This document shows positions 7,931 through 15,864 of a stretch of 64,000 bases of DNA, piece after piece; position 1 is the first letter of the stretch, and each line of letters opens with the position of its first letter. The DNA comes from Virgibacillus sp. 7505. GTDB taxonomy: Bacteria > Bacillota > Bacilli > Bacillales > Amphibacillaceae. Location: NCBI RefSeq assembly GCF_002272135.1, contig NZ_NPBF01000021.1:172095-236094 (forward strand), in the 5' to 3' direction. Both the position numbers and the translations under genes were made by a program. A model generated the notes under the pieces. It was not told the origin of the DNA. It saw only the letters and a program-made list of their open reading frames with translations, and did not search any database.

Positions 7931-8403
7931 TGACGATTGCTATGTATCCAGGTTCGTTCGATCCTGTCACCAATGGCCACGTGGATATTATCCAGCGAGC
8001 AGCCGCAATATTCGATCAAGTAATCGTTGCAGTGGCAGTAAACAGCAAAAAAAAGCCGCTGTTCAATGAAGAGGAGCGACTGGAGCTTTTACGGCAGTCG
8101 GTAAGACATATCTCTAACGTATCTGTAGTTAAAGCAGAAGGTCTCACCGTTGACTTTGCCAGGGAACATGATGCTAAAGTTTTGGTCCGCGGATTGCGAG
8201 CAGTGAGTGATTTTGAAAATGAGATGCAGATCAGCGGTATCAACCGGCATTTAGAGCCAGGATTAGAGACAATCTTCATAACAGCAGATTCTGCTTATAG
8301 CTTCTTGAGCTCCAGTATCGTGAAGGAGGCAGCAAGCTTTGGAGCTGATATCAGTAAGCTCGTGCCGCCTCCAGTACAGGAAGCCATCAAGCAAAAATAT
8401 TAA
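7930..8403 (+). CDS. coaD: Phosphopantetheine adenylyltransferase
   Basis: Fourth step of coenzyme A synthesis: transfers AMP from ATP to 4'-phosphopantetheine, giving dephospho-CoA. 157 residues, usual length. Seen: nucleotidyltransferase motif GSFDPVTNGHVDII near residue 9 (TNGH is the HxGH-type signature), VRGLRAVSDFENE near 88, and SSSIVKEAASFG near 128. AGGGGG lies 7 bases before the ATG at 7930. It ends with a 4-base convergent overlap with ylbJ. Confidence 0.96.
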   Translation: MTIAMYPGSFDPVTNGHVDIIQRAAAIFDQVIVAVAVNSKKKPLFNEEERLELLRQSVRHISNVSVVKAEGLTVDFAREHDAKVLVRGLRAVSDFENEMQISGINRHLEPGLETIFITADSAYSFLSSSIVKEAASFGADISKLVPPPVQEAIKQKY

Positions 8404-9593
8404 TTTAACCGGCGTCTCAGCAGGATCAGTGTGCCAATTGAAAGCATGATGAGTGTGAAAACAGGTCCGAATGACGAAAGAAAACGCAGCAGCTCCACGG
8501 AAGTGTCAGGAGCTGTTTTTTCATGCAGGAAGGTAAGGATACTTGTTTCCTGATGTCTGGCGTAAAGCGGTCCATATAGGATAGCTGTTAATCCTGCTGC
8601 GATGAATCCGTGGAGCAGGCGGGCAAAAAAGTACGGTGCGAACCGGATATCCGTCTCGGCGAGAATACTTGCCACTTGTGCTTGGACTGAAAAACCATTG
8701 AATGCAAGAATGAAGCTGACGATAATGGCAGGGAAGAAAAAGTTGGATCCTGATGCTTGTGCGATCATTTGCCCACCCATTGTAATCTCGAATAATCCAG
8801 AAAACATTGGGACTACCAGGTCTGCTGGAACTCCGAAAATGCTGGTTATCATTTTTAAGCCATATGCCAGGGAATCTGTGATGCCCAAAATGAATAAAAG
8901 CTTATTGAAAACGGAAAACATGATAATGAATCCGCCAATCATAAGTAATGTTTGGATGGAATTTACGACGGCATCTCCAAAAATCTTGCCAAATGGTCTC
9001 TTATCAGCCATCCGCGTTTCATGCAGTCCCCGGAAGGCGCGGCTAATCAACCCTTTTTCCCGGACGTAAGTCGAACGGGGCTCAGATCGGCCGTAGAAGC
9101 GCATGCAGATACCTACTAGTATATTACCTCCGTAATGCGCTGCGGCGAGCAGGATGCCAAGCTCGGCTTCCCCGAAAAAACTTACGGCAATCACACCAAC
9201 AATAAACAGGGGGTTGCTCGCATTTGTGAAGGAAACAAGACGCTCGGCTTCGATTTTCGTCAGTTGTTTTTCCTGACGCAGACGGCTTGTCAGTTTCGCA
9301 CCTGATGGATAGCCACTGGCCATTCCCATAGCAAGCACAAAACTGCCGACACCTGGAACATTGAACAAAGGCCGCATGATCGGTTCACAAAAAACTCCTA
9401 TAAAACGAACCATCCCAAACGCAATCAGCAGTTCTGCAGTGATAAAGAAAGGCAGGAGGGATGGAAAGACGACTTCCCACCACATATTCAATCCACGTAT
9501 GCTGGCTTGCAGTGATGGGTCCGGATACATAATTAAACTGACCGCCAGCAGCAGTGCAGCCCCAGCCAGCAGAACTGATTTCATTTTTTGCAC
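8400..9593 (-). CDS. ylbJ: Sporulation integral membrane protein YlbJ
   Basis: 397-residue membrane protein with about eight to ten hydrophobic helices of the nucleoside-recognition (Gate) domain type; FFITAELLIAFGMVRFIG, GMASGYPSGAKLTSRL and SFTNASNPLFIVGVIAVSFFG are seen. In B. subtilis YlbJ is a sigma-E-dependent protein needed for spore cortex formation. The GTG start at 9593 has GGAGGG 6 bases upstream; the ATG at 9584 would be too far. Upstream on the minus strand GAATTAA-N14-CATAAATC (about 9606-9634) is an imperfect sigma-E-like promoter. Convergent overlap with coaD by 4 bases. Confidence 0.92.
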   Translation of the reverse strand: MQKMKSVLLAGAALLLAVSLIMYPDPSLQASIRGLNMWWEVVFPSLLPFFITAELLIAFGMVRFIGVFCEPIMRPLFNVPGVGSFVLAMGMASGYPSGAKLTSRLRQEKQLTKIEAERLVSFTNASNPLFIVGVIAVSFFGEAELGILLAAAHYGGNILVGICMRFYGRSEPRSTYVREKGLISRAFRGLHETRMADKRPFGKIFGDAVVNSIQTLLMIGGFIIMFSVFNKLLFILGITDSLAYGLKMITSIFGVPADLVVPMFSGLFEITMGGQMIAQASGSNFFFPAIIVSFILAFNGFSVQAQVASILAETDIRFAPYFFARLLHGFIAAGLTAILYGPLYARHQETSILTFLHEKTAPDTSVELLRFLSSFGPVFTLIMLSIGTLILLRRRLN

Positions 9594-9758
9594 AAAAATC
9601 CCTCCGATTTATGACAGCTGTACTTCTTTAATTCGAAGTAGTACACTTAAATTCAGCCTGATTGTACAGGCTATCTTAACTATACGCGTGCTCAAAAGGG
9701 AAATATGCTTCTTCTTCTGAATAAGTAGAGAAAGCGGGCACAGAAGGGGAACTTGTAT

Positions 9759-10781
9759 ATGAAACAGAACACACGTTATATCCTGTTCGTTATTCTGCTG
9801 CTGATCATCGTCTTCTGTTTTTCCGGAATTTACAGAATGCCATATTATGTATACAAGCCGGGTGCAGCAGATCCTCTTGACCCAATTGTATCTGTAGATG
9901 GCAGTGAGAAAAGCGAAGGTGATATGCATCTAGTCACCGTACGGGGCGGACAAGCGACACCATTCCAATATGTGATGGCTAAAATACTGCCATATCATCA
10001 AATTGAAAAACTAGAAGATGTCATACCGGAGGGTGTATCCGAAGAAGAATATACACAAGCACAGCTGATGCAGATGGAGAGCTCTCAAGAAGCTTCTACT
10101 GTCGTTGCCTATGAGGCAGCTGGAGCAGACCTGCAAATTGATTTCAAAGGTGTATATGTCGTGTCAGTCGTTAAAGATTTACCGGCTGATGGCCAGCTCA
10201 AGCAGGGCGATCACATCACAGCTGTTGATGATCAGCAAGTAAAAGAAGCAACCGATCTGACTAATTATGTTACATCCAAGCATGTGGGTGACACCATCAC
10301 TTTGAAGATAGAACGAGATGACAAACAGCTAGAAAAGAAGCTGGAGCTACAGGAACTGCCTGATTCCAAGGTACCGGGAATCGGAATCACACTCGTGACC
10401 GATCGAGATGTTACCGAAGATCCGGAAGTGACCTTCTCGAGCGGACAAATCGGCGGACCGAGTGCGGGTCTTATGTTCAGCTTGGAAATTTATGATCAGC
10501 TGGAGGAGGAAGATATGACAAAGGGCCTTCAGATATGCGGAACCGGTGAAGTGGATTATGAAGGAAATGTCGGCCGTATCGGCGGAATCGACAAGAAGGT
10601 TGTAGCTGCGGATAAAGAAGGCTGCGACGTCTTCTTTGCTCCAAATGAACAAGGTGCCGAAGATTCGAATTACCTTGTGGCAAAACAAACAGCAGAAGAT
10701 ATCGATACAAATATGAAAGTTGTACCAGTCAATACCTTTGATGATGCAAAAAAATACTTAGAAGAAATGCCAGAAAAATAA
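9759..10781 (+). CDS. ylbL: YlbL (DdcP) Lon-like PDZ membrane protease
   Basis: 340-residue protein with an N-terminal membrane anchor (about residues 6-26), a PDZ domain (about 125-200; KGVYVVSVVKDLPADGQL) and a C-terminal Lon-type S16 serine protease domain. The Ser-Lys dyad is visible as Ser in GGPSAGLMFSLE and Lys in RIGGIDKKVVAADKEGC. In B. subtilis YlbL (DdcP) degrades the SOS cell-division inhibitor YneA together with CtpA during recovery from DNA damage. ATG 9759 has AAGGGGA 8 bases upstream; a TTG 6 bases earlier is too close. B. subtilis ylbK, which lies between ylbJ and ylbL, is absent. Confidence 0.93.
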   Translation: MKQNTRYILFVILLLIIVFCFSGIYRMPYYVYKPGAADPLDPIVSVDGSEKSEGDMHLVTVRGGQATPFQYVMAKILPYHQIEKLEDVIPEGVSEEEYTQAQLMQMESSQEASTVVAYEAAGADLQIDFKGVYVVSVVKDLPADGQLKQGDHITAVDDQQVKEATDLTNYVTSKHVGDTITLKIERDDKQLEKKLELQELPDSKVPGIGITLVTDRDVTEDPEVTFSSGQIGGPSAGLMFSLEIYDQLEEEDMTKGLQICGTGEVDYEGNVGRIGGIDKKVVAADKEGCDVFFAPNEQGAEDSNYLVAKQTAEDIDTNMKVVPVNTFDDAKKYLEEMPEK

Positions 10782-10783
10782 TA

Positions 10784-10817
10784 AAAAGGATGCATCTCTC
10801 TGATGCATCCTTTTTAT
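10784..10817. terminator. Bidirectional terminator between ylbL and tmcAL
   Basis: AAAAAGGATGCATC / GATGCATCCTTTTT, a perfect 14-bp stem with A and T runs that serves both convergent genes. Confidence 0.9.
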
Positions 10818-12004
10818 TATGCGAATATAGGCGGCGATAGCTCTTGTCTGCGCGAAGCTGCCGCTATTTCAGGTGGTAATATACTGTTATAAGCATCCGC
10901 TGCTTGCAATTCTAAATCAGCAACTGGATGCATGCCGTCCTTTAATTGTGTATATAACGGAACGTCAAGCTGCTTTTTCCTAGAAGAAAGAAAGGCCTGT
11001 CCATTTTTGTTCATTCCGAGAATACGGATATAAGGGCATGCTGCCTGTTCAAGATATTCGCGGTTCATATGCTTTTGTGTATTCGATAGCAGGTGCACAC
11101 AGACGCGCTGCAGTCTTGTCCATGTATAGCGTTTCGTTTTGATCAGAGAAAGGAACTGCTGGAAATTCAACGCCTGATTGATATATTTCTTGAAACGGTA
11201 TTCCAATCCCTCATCCATCCCATGAATGTGGCGCAGTGTTTCAGCAGGTCGGGTTAGGATGAGATAGCGTAAAAGCGGGAAATAGGCTTCCCAGCTGTGA
11301 AGTTCTTTAGCTTCCATCAATTCAAACGTCTTTTCCGGTACAGCTGCTTTCACTTGTTGTTTTCTCTCTTCCTGCCAAGCAGAACGGATTGATGTGGCAC
11401 TTGCGATCGGGCCGGTAATAGACTGTTCATGATAACCTGCCTGAATACGGCGGATTGTATCGACCTGTATTGGCGAATGAAGGGCCTGGGCTGCCTGAAG
11501 ATATGCAAAACCCAAGATATTATTGGGGCTGCTAAGATCGAGTGCGGAATTGATTCCCACTAACTCGTATGCTGCACGATTTGCTTCAGGATAGGATAAG
11601 CCATTTTCCAGCTGCTGTTTTAGAACTGTCTCAAAAGCTGTCCGATTCTTTTGTCGTTCTTTTTGTGCGTGATGGAATGATTCTATAGATCCGTTTTCAG
11701 AACCAAAAACGAGATGATCCACTTTCAGGGCATCAAGGATGGAAACAGCTCCTTTGGCAAACAAATCAGCATGCTGCACTGCAAAAAGGAAGGGCAATTC
11801 GACAACCAAATCGACACCGGCAGAAAGTGCCGCTTTTGTACGGCTGAACTTATCCATAATGGCCGGTTCACCACGCTGTGTGAAATTCCCGCTCATTACT
11901 GCAATCGTACAATCGCTTTCGGTTAATTTTTGCGCCTGCTGTATATGATAAACATGACCGTTATGCAGAGGGTTATATTCGACGATGAGGCCGCATGCTT
12001 TCAT
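10817..12004 (-). CDS. tmcAL: tRNA(Met) cytidine acetate ligase TmcAL
   Basis: 395-residue YlbM homologue. TmcAL uses acetate and ATP to form N4-acetylcytidine at the wobble position of elongator tRNA-Met. Seen: N-terminal nucleotidyltransferase fold with GLIVEYNPLHNGHVYHI (HNGH is the HIGH-like motif), MSGNFTQRGEPAIMDKF, VELPFLFAVQHADLFAKGA and SPNNILGFAYLQA, all at family positions. ATG with AAAGGAG 7 bases upstream. Its upstream region is occupied by a tandem repeat array (12041-12482). Confidence 0.95.
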   Translation of the reverse strand: MKACGLIVEYNPLHNGHVYHIQQAQKLTESDCTIAVMSGNFTQRGEPAIMDKFSRTKAALSAGVDLVVELPFLFAVQHADLFAKGAVSILDALKVDHLVFGSENGSIESFHHAQKERQKNRTAFETVLKQQLENGLSYPEANRAAYELVGINSALDLSSPNNILGFAYLQAAQALHSPIQVDTIRRIQAGYHEQSITGPIASATSIRSAWQEERKQQVKAAVPEKTFELMEAKELHSWEAYFPLLRYLILTRPAETLRHIHGMDEGLEYRFKKYINQALNFQQFLSLIKTKRYTWTRLQRVCVHLLSNTQKHMNREYLEQAACPYIRILGMNKNGQAFLSSRKKQLDVPLYTQLKDGMHPVADLELQAADAYNSILPPEIAAASRRQELSPPIFA

Positions 12005-12040
12005 AGGGGAACTCCTTTCCTGTATTTTTTAGTCTTTTAC

Positions 12041-12482
12041 TGAGAAAGGACACCCAATCCGGGCTCCCTCGCTTATCCTTACTTTTCTAAACGGTGTTCT
12101 CCGCTTTTCTTTGTTGTCTGGCTCTAGAAACCAGAAACTGCGGTATAAGAGATGAATCCCTATGTGGGAAAGGACACCCACGCCGGGCTCCCTCGCTTAT
12201 CCCTACGTTTCTAAACGGTTTCTTCCGCTTTTCTTTGTTGTCTGGCTGCAAAAACCAGGAGCTGCGCTGGAATCGATAAATCCCTACAGGAGAAGGGCGC
12301 CTCCTTCCGGGCTTTCTCGTTTCCTTCTCCGCTCCTAACGGTTTTCTCCGCTTTTCTAGTGTTGTCTAGCTACAGAAACCAGAAACTGCGGTATAAGCGA
12401 TGAATCCCTGCGTGGGGAAGGACACCCACTCCGGGCTCCCTCACTTATTCCTTCGTTTCTAAACGGTTTCTTCCGCTTTTCT
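12041..12482. repeat. Tandem array of about 124-bp intergenic repeats (four units, first truncated)
   Basis: Four diverged copies: about 12041-12110 (5' truncated), 12111-12233, 12234-12357 and 12358-12482. Each full unit opens with TTGTCTGGCT or TTGTCTAGCT, contains CAGAAACTGCGGTATAAG, GGACACCCAC, CCGGGCTCCCTCGCTTAT and ends with AACGGTTTCTTCCGCTTTTC. Units carry internal complementary segments (AGAAACC/GGTTTCT and ATAAGCGA/TCGCTTAT), so a transcript would fold. Sequence style resembles the dispersed intergenic repeats known from many Bacillaceae. No protein-coding capacity is seen. It fills most of the 609-base gap between divergent tmcAL and ylbN. Confidence 0.8.
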
Positions 12483-12556
12483 TACGTGTTACAATAGAGA
12501 TAATGTTCTTTAGTAAGAATATAGGCTAATTATTGCCTTGGTGTAAAGAAAATATA

Positions 12557-12585
12557 TTGACAAAGCTTCTGTTTTTTTTTACAAT
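12557..12585 (+). promoter_or_regulatory. Sigma-A promoter of ylbN-rpmF
   Basis: TTGACA (12557-12562), 17-base spacer, TACAAT (12580-12585). The -35 is consensus. The spacer ends in a run of nine T before the tenth T that starts the -10. Transcription would begin near 12592, about 22 bases before the ylbN start. Confidence 0.85.
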
Positions 12586-12613
12586 TACTTTTGTTGCCAT
12601 GAGGTGAATTAAC

Positions 12614-13129
12614 GTGAAAATTCCGGTTCAAAAGCTTAAAGCTAAAGGTCTTGAACCTTTCGAATTTACAGAGCAAGTGGATGTGTCAGACATCCAGGGC
12701 AAAAATGATATTCGTCGGATTGATCCGGTGAAGGTCAGCGGTCAGGCGACATCGCATGGAAACGATATAACCGTTAAGTTCGCTGTAGATGGCAAGATGA
12801 TTCTTCCATGTGCGCGCACGCTGGTGGATGTACCGTATGAATTTCATGTTGAAGCGACTGAACTGTTTACTTTGTCTCCATATGCAAGCGCGGATGACGA
12901 GTCAGAGATTCACCCTGTTGAGGGAGAACTGCTTGACTTGAAACCGTATATAGAGGAAAATATCCTATTGGATGTTCCTTTCCGTGTTTTCTCCGAAGAT
13001 CCGGAGGCATTGGATAATGCCACGAAACAAGGAGAAGGCTGGCAGCTTGCCAGTGAGGAAGCACAGCAGGACAAGATCGACCCGAGGCTCGAGAAACTGC
13101 AAGCTCTCTTGAAAAAGGACGACGAATAA
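12614..13129 (+). CDS. ylbN: YlbN, DUF177/YceD-family protein
   Basis: 171-residue acidic protein of the DUF177 family, nearly always encoded next to rpmF; the E. coli member YceD affects 23S rRNA accumulation. Seen: N-terminal PVQKLKAKGLEPFEFTEQVD, the core LPCARTLVDVPYEFHVEATELF (with one Cys of the family motif) and LDLKPYIEENILLDVPFRVF. GTG start with a GAGGTGA site. Cotranscribed with rpmF (31-base gap) from a near-consensus promoter. Confidence 0.9.
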   Translation: MKIPVQKLKAKGLEPFEFTEQVDVSDIQGKNDIRRIDPVKVSGQATSHGNDITVKFAVDGKMILPCARTLVDVPYEFHVEATELFTLSPYASADDESEIHPVEGELLDLKPYIEENILLDVPFRVFSEDPEALDNATKQGEGWQLASEEAQQDKIDPRLEKLQALLKKDDE

Positions 13130-13160
13130 GCATTGTAACGATTGAAGGAGGTGTAGGACC

Positions 13161-13334
13161 GTGGCAGTACCTAAAAGAAGAACTTCTAAAAAAGTAAAAA
13201 ACCAACGCCGTACACACAAAAAATTGCATGTACCTGGAATGGTAGAATGCTCTAACTGTGGAGAACTTGCAAAACCACACCACGTTTGCAGATCTTGCGG
13301 ACATTACGATGGAAAAGCAGTGGTTGAAGCGTAA
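13161..13334 (+). CDS. rpmF: 50S ribosomal protein bL32
   Basis: 57-residue ribosomal protein, translated here directly from the sequence. GTG start at 13161 after AAGGAGGTG; the protein begins [20 protein letters not shown]. It contains four Cys in two CxxC pairs (CSNCG and CRSCG), so it is the zinc-binding form rather than the zinc-free form used under zinc starvation. A strong terminator follows at once. Confidence 0.97.
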   Translation: MAVPKRRTSKKVKNQRRTHKKLHVPGMVECSNCGELAKPHHVCRSCGHYDGKAVVEA

Positions 13335-13346
13335 GAAAGAAAGACG

Positions 13347-13382
13347 ACATCTGTCGGCAATATTGCCGATAGATGTTTTTTT
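13347..13382 (+). terminator. Terminator after rpmF
   Basis: ACATCTGTCGGCAA / TTGCCGATAGATGT stem with a minimal loop and one mismatch, followed by eight T. Confidence 0.9.
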
Positions 13383-13426
13383 TATATTCTATCGTCTGTT
13401 TTCTAGTCTAGCATTTTTCCCTCTCG

Positions 13427-13434
13427 CATACATT
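13427..13434 (+). promoter_or_regulatory. Candidate sigma-E -10 element before gerR
   Basis: CATACATT, a perfect match to the sigma-E -10 consensus, 30 bases before the gerR start. GCATTTT upstream resembles a -35 but is too close (9 bases). B. subtilis gerR is transcribed by sigma-E. Confidence 0.45.
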
Positions 13435-13464
13435 GATAGCAGAATAGAAGAGGGGGGAAGCGTT

Positions 13465-13941
13465 TTGAAGAGTACGAGACAAGATGCATGGTCGGATAAA
13501 GAGGATGTTTTGTTGGCAAATACGGTACTGGATTTTATTCAGGAAGGGAAGACGCAGCTGGATGCCTTCCGTGATGTTGCCGTAAAGCTCAACCGTACTG
13601 CGGCGGCATGTGGCTTCCGTTGGAATGCATCACTCCGTCAGTATTATCAAACAGATATCGAAATCGCAAAACAGCAGCGGAAACAGCAGCTTCCAGTGTC
13701 AGATAAAGCAGCTGCACCGGTTAAGGATGATAAAGAATCCATCAGCTTGGAAGCAGCAATCGACTTGCTTGAAAAAGTGAAACAGAATTTCCAAGCTCCG
13801 AGAAAAGAACCGCAGGAAGAACTTAAGGCATTGAAAGAAGAGAATGCAAAGCTGAAGGATCAGCTTAAACGGTATCAAGATGCATGCATTGAAATGGAAA
13901 AGCTATGCCGCTGGGTAATCGAGGAAGCTGAGACAAATTAA
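13465..13941 (+). CDS. gerR: RsfA-family prespore/mother-cell transcription factor (YlbO/GerR-like)
   Basis: 158-residue DNA-binding protein. Seen: a Myb/SANT-like N-terminal domain (RQDAWSDKEDVLLANTVLDF, residues 4-23, and GFRWNASLRQYY near 50-61) and a C-terminal coiled coil (about 110-150, leucine/lysine/glutamate rich). B. subtilis GerR at this locus represses and activates sigma-E and sigma-K genes. The TTG at 13465 has AGGGGGGA 6 bases upstream; the open frame reaches further up to 13258, but that part overlaps rpmF and its terminator and is not real. Confidence 0.88.
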   Translation: MKSTRQDAWSDKEDVLLANTVLDFIQEGKTQLDAFRDVAVKLNRTAAACGFRWNASLRQYYQTDIEIAKQQRKQQLPVSDKAAAPVKDDKESISLEAAIDLLEKVKQNFQAPRKEPQEELKALKEENAKLKDQLKRYQDACIEMEKLCRWVIEEAETN

Positions 13942-13964
13942 AAAAGCCCAGTTGGGGCTTTTTA
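13941..13964. terminator. Bidirectional terminator between gerR and ylbP
   Basis: AAAAAGCCC / GGGCTTTTT-type hairpin with A and T runs between convergent genes; starts in the gerR stop codon. Confidence 0.8.
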
Positions 13965-14411
13965 TTTTGTCGGCTGCCACGTCATAACGGACAGATTATC
14001 TTCCTTTTTGCTGCTGTCCTTAAAATGCAGCCTAGTCCAGAAAGCTTCTGAATTTACTCTTGCTTTTGTGCGTACTGGTTTTGCAAAGGACTGTACAAAT
14101 TCAACTAGGGACGAGCCAAGTCGATTTCCTTGGTATGCAGGCAGCACTTCCAGTTTGGAGATTTCTACGTATCCCTTTGGCGGATAGAATGTATTGTCAC
14201 GTTGTTCGTTCACAAAGGTAAGCGCCATTCTCGCTGCCAGTTCATTATCCATGTAGATTCCGTAGAATAGCGTATCATCGTCACTTTCGATGAGACTTAG
14301 CTGGAACTCATCCAGCATGGAAAGCTCTGCGTTCCCCTGTGCGGCAAAGCGTTCGAAATCCTCCGCTGTTTTATAATTCACCGGCAATTTTTCCACTTTA
14401 GCAAATGTCAT
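13962..14411 (-). CDS. ylbP: YlbP GNAT N-acetyltransferase
   Basis: 149-residue GNAT-fold protein. Seen: KVEKLPVNYKTAEDFERF at the start, ISKLEVLPAYQGNRLGSSLVEFVQSF near residues 90-115 (the acetyl-CoA pyrophosphate loop reads QGNRLGSS, fitting Q/RxxGxG/S) and NSEAFWTRLHF near 127. Substrate unknown. ATG at 14411 has AGGGG 7 bases upstream; the open frame runs on to 14813 but that part lies antisense to panE. Divergent from panE across a 160-base gap with a CcpA-like site. Confidence 0.88.
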   Translation of the reverse strand: MTFAKVEKLPVNYKTAEDFERFAAQGNAELSMLDEFQLSLIESDDDTLFYGIYMDNELAARMALTFVNEQRDNTFYPPKGYVEISKLEVLPAYQGNRLGSSLVEFVQSFAKPVRTKARVNSEAFWTRLHFKDSSKKEDNLSVMTWQPTK

Positions 14412-14469
14412 ACAGATTCCCCTCTCCGTATTAAAAAATTTCGCTGTGTGACTTATGTTTTCAATATAT

Positions 14470-14484
14470 ATGAAAACGGTTACA
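14470..14484. promoter_or_regulatory. Candidate CcpA catabolite-responsive element (cre)
   Basis: ATGAAAACGGTTACA fits the degenerate cre consensus WTGNAANCGNWNNCW at every fixed position. It lies between divergent ylbP and panE, about 60 bases from each start. Confidence 0.45.
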
Positions 14485-14527
14485 AATTCAAGCGTTATAT
14501 TTCTTATATCCATACTGTCTGTTCTTT

Positions 14528-14536
14528 TGCTAAAAT
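14528..14536 (+). promoter_or_regulatory. Possible extended -10 promoter of panE
   Basis: TGCTAAAAT extended -10 element, 35 bases before the panE start; no recognisable -35. Confidence 0.4.
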
Positions 14537-14571
14537 AAACAATTAGGTATAGGACGAATGGGGGAACGGAC

Positions 14572-15453
14572 ATGAGAATCAATGTGATCGGCGGAGGGGC
14601 AATCGGGTTACTTATAACCGCAAAACTCGGCAGATTCCATGATGTGCGGCTTTTGACTAGAACACGAGAACAATCCGAACTGATTGCAGCGAAAGGTCTT
14701 CTTCTCAAGGGTGAAGTAAACGCATTGGAGACGTTAGCTTCTACTGATTGGCAGGCTTTGGGGCAAGCGGATGTATGGATTGTCTGTGTTAAACAATATG
14801 ATGTGCAGCCCATTTGGGAAAAGTTGAAGCTGCACGTAAAAGCTGCAATCGTCTTTCTCCAAAACGGTATGGCTCATACGGACTTTTTGCAGGGAGATGA
14901 ATTCGATTATCCTATCATCGTAGGGTCTGTCGAACATGGTGCCCTGCGGGTGGATTCTCGTACTGTAGAACATACAGGGAAAGCGGCCATTCGTCTGGCA
15001 GATCTGACTGTTAATGATGCTGAAAAGCTTGTGAATCAGCTCCATGAATCGGATTTTCCGTTTTTATTTGAGCAGGACTGGCGTGAGATGTTAGGCAAAA
15101 AACTGATCGCGAATGCTGTGATCAACCCGTTGACTGCAATTTATCGGGTGGAGAATGGTGCGCTGCTGGAACATCCTGCCTTTGAAAAAATAGCATGGGT
15201 ATTATGCAAGGAAGCTGCAGATGCGCTAGAGTTAGAGGAAAAACAGCAATGGGCAAATGTTTGCAGGATCATACAAGCTACGAAAGCTAATTTGTCCTCC
15301 ATGCACAGAGATATTCAATCCGGCAGGCAGACTGAGATTGAATCCATATCAGGATATATCCGCAAGCATGCAAAACAAGCTGTTCCTTATACGGATTTTG
15401 TCTACTATAGTATACTTGGACTTACGAAACAGCAGGAGAGGACGAATCTATGA
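14572..15453 (+). CDS. panE: 2-dehydropantoate 2-reductase (ketopantoate reductase)
   Basis: 293-residue NADPH-dependent enzyme that reduces ketopantoate to pantoate on the way to coenzyme A. Seen: Rossmann motif INVIGGGAIGLLITAKL at the start (GxGxxG), VCVKQYDVQPIWEKL near 72, LQNGMAH near 98, the catalytic-Lys region KKLIANAVINPLTAIYRVENG near 178, and a C-terminal helical ApbA_C domain. Matches B. subtilis ylbQ in position and length. ATG with a GGGGGAACG site. Its stop overlaps the next start (ATGA). Confidence 0.93.
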   Translation: MRINVIGGGAIGLLITAKLGRFHDVRLLTRTREQSELIAAKGLLLKGEVNALETLASTDWQALGQADVWIVCVKQYDVQPIWEKLKLHVKAAIVFLQNGMAHTDFLQGDEFDYPIIVGSVEHGALRVDSRTVEHTGKAAIRLADLTVNDAEKLVNQLHESDFPFLFEQDWREMLGKKLIANAVINPLTAIYRVENGALLEHPAFEKIAWVLCKEAADALELEEKQQWANVCRIIQATKANLSSMHRDIQSGRQTEIESISGYIRKHAKQAVPYTDFVYYSILGLTKQQERTNL

Positions 15454-15833
15454 CCCACTTAATCGCTTACCTTCTAGCGGCAGCAATCACGGTACCGCCG
15501 CTTGCAACTTGGATTTATTATTTGATCGCCAGACGGATCATTCATAAAAGACGGAATGCTTTTCTCCATAGCGTGCAAACTACTGCCGTATTCTATATCT
15601 TTTCTGTTATGATTATGTTGCAAATCATTTTACAGCATACAGTGATCGGTTATATGATAGGATTCCTTGCGGTATTGTTCATATTGGTTGTGCTCATGCA
15701 TTACAAATACCGCGGCGAGATCGTCTTTAAGCATGTGTGGCGCATCTTCCTGCGTATCTGCTTCCTCTTGTTCGGTCCGCTGTACATCCTCCTGCTAGTG
15801 GCAGGAGTCATCGTTACATTTATCAGACAGTAA
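15450..15833 (+). CDS. DUF3397 four-helix membrane protein
   Basis: 127-residue protein with four hydrophobic helices (roughly residues 5-25, 44-65, 68-87 and 105-125) and basic loops, typical of the DUF3397 family found beside bshC and mraZ in Bacillaceae. Function unknown. It overlaps the panE stop by 4 bases (ATGA) with AGGAGAGG upstream, so it is translationally coupled to panE. Confidence 0.8.
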   Translation: MTHLIAYLLAAAITVPPLATWIYYLIARRIIHKRRNAFLHSVQTTAVFYIFSVMIMLQIILQHTVIGYMIGFLAVLFILVVLMHYKYRGEIVFKHVWRIFLRICFLLFGPLYILLLVAGVIVTFIRQ

Positions 15834-15864
15834 TACATAGACGTTATATAAAGGAGTACTTAAT

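Noticed and set aside
12041..12482. CRISPR-like array
   Set aside because: The repeated unit is the whole 124 bp with no short identical repeats and unique spacers, and no cas genes are present.
12571..12580. T run as a terminator
   Set aside because: No stem precedes it; it lies in the 17-base spacer of a consensus promoter.
13258..13464. N-terminal extension of gerR
   Set aside because: It overlaps rpmF and its terminator and lacks family similarity; the TTG at 13465 has a strong ribosome site.
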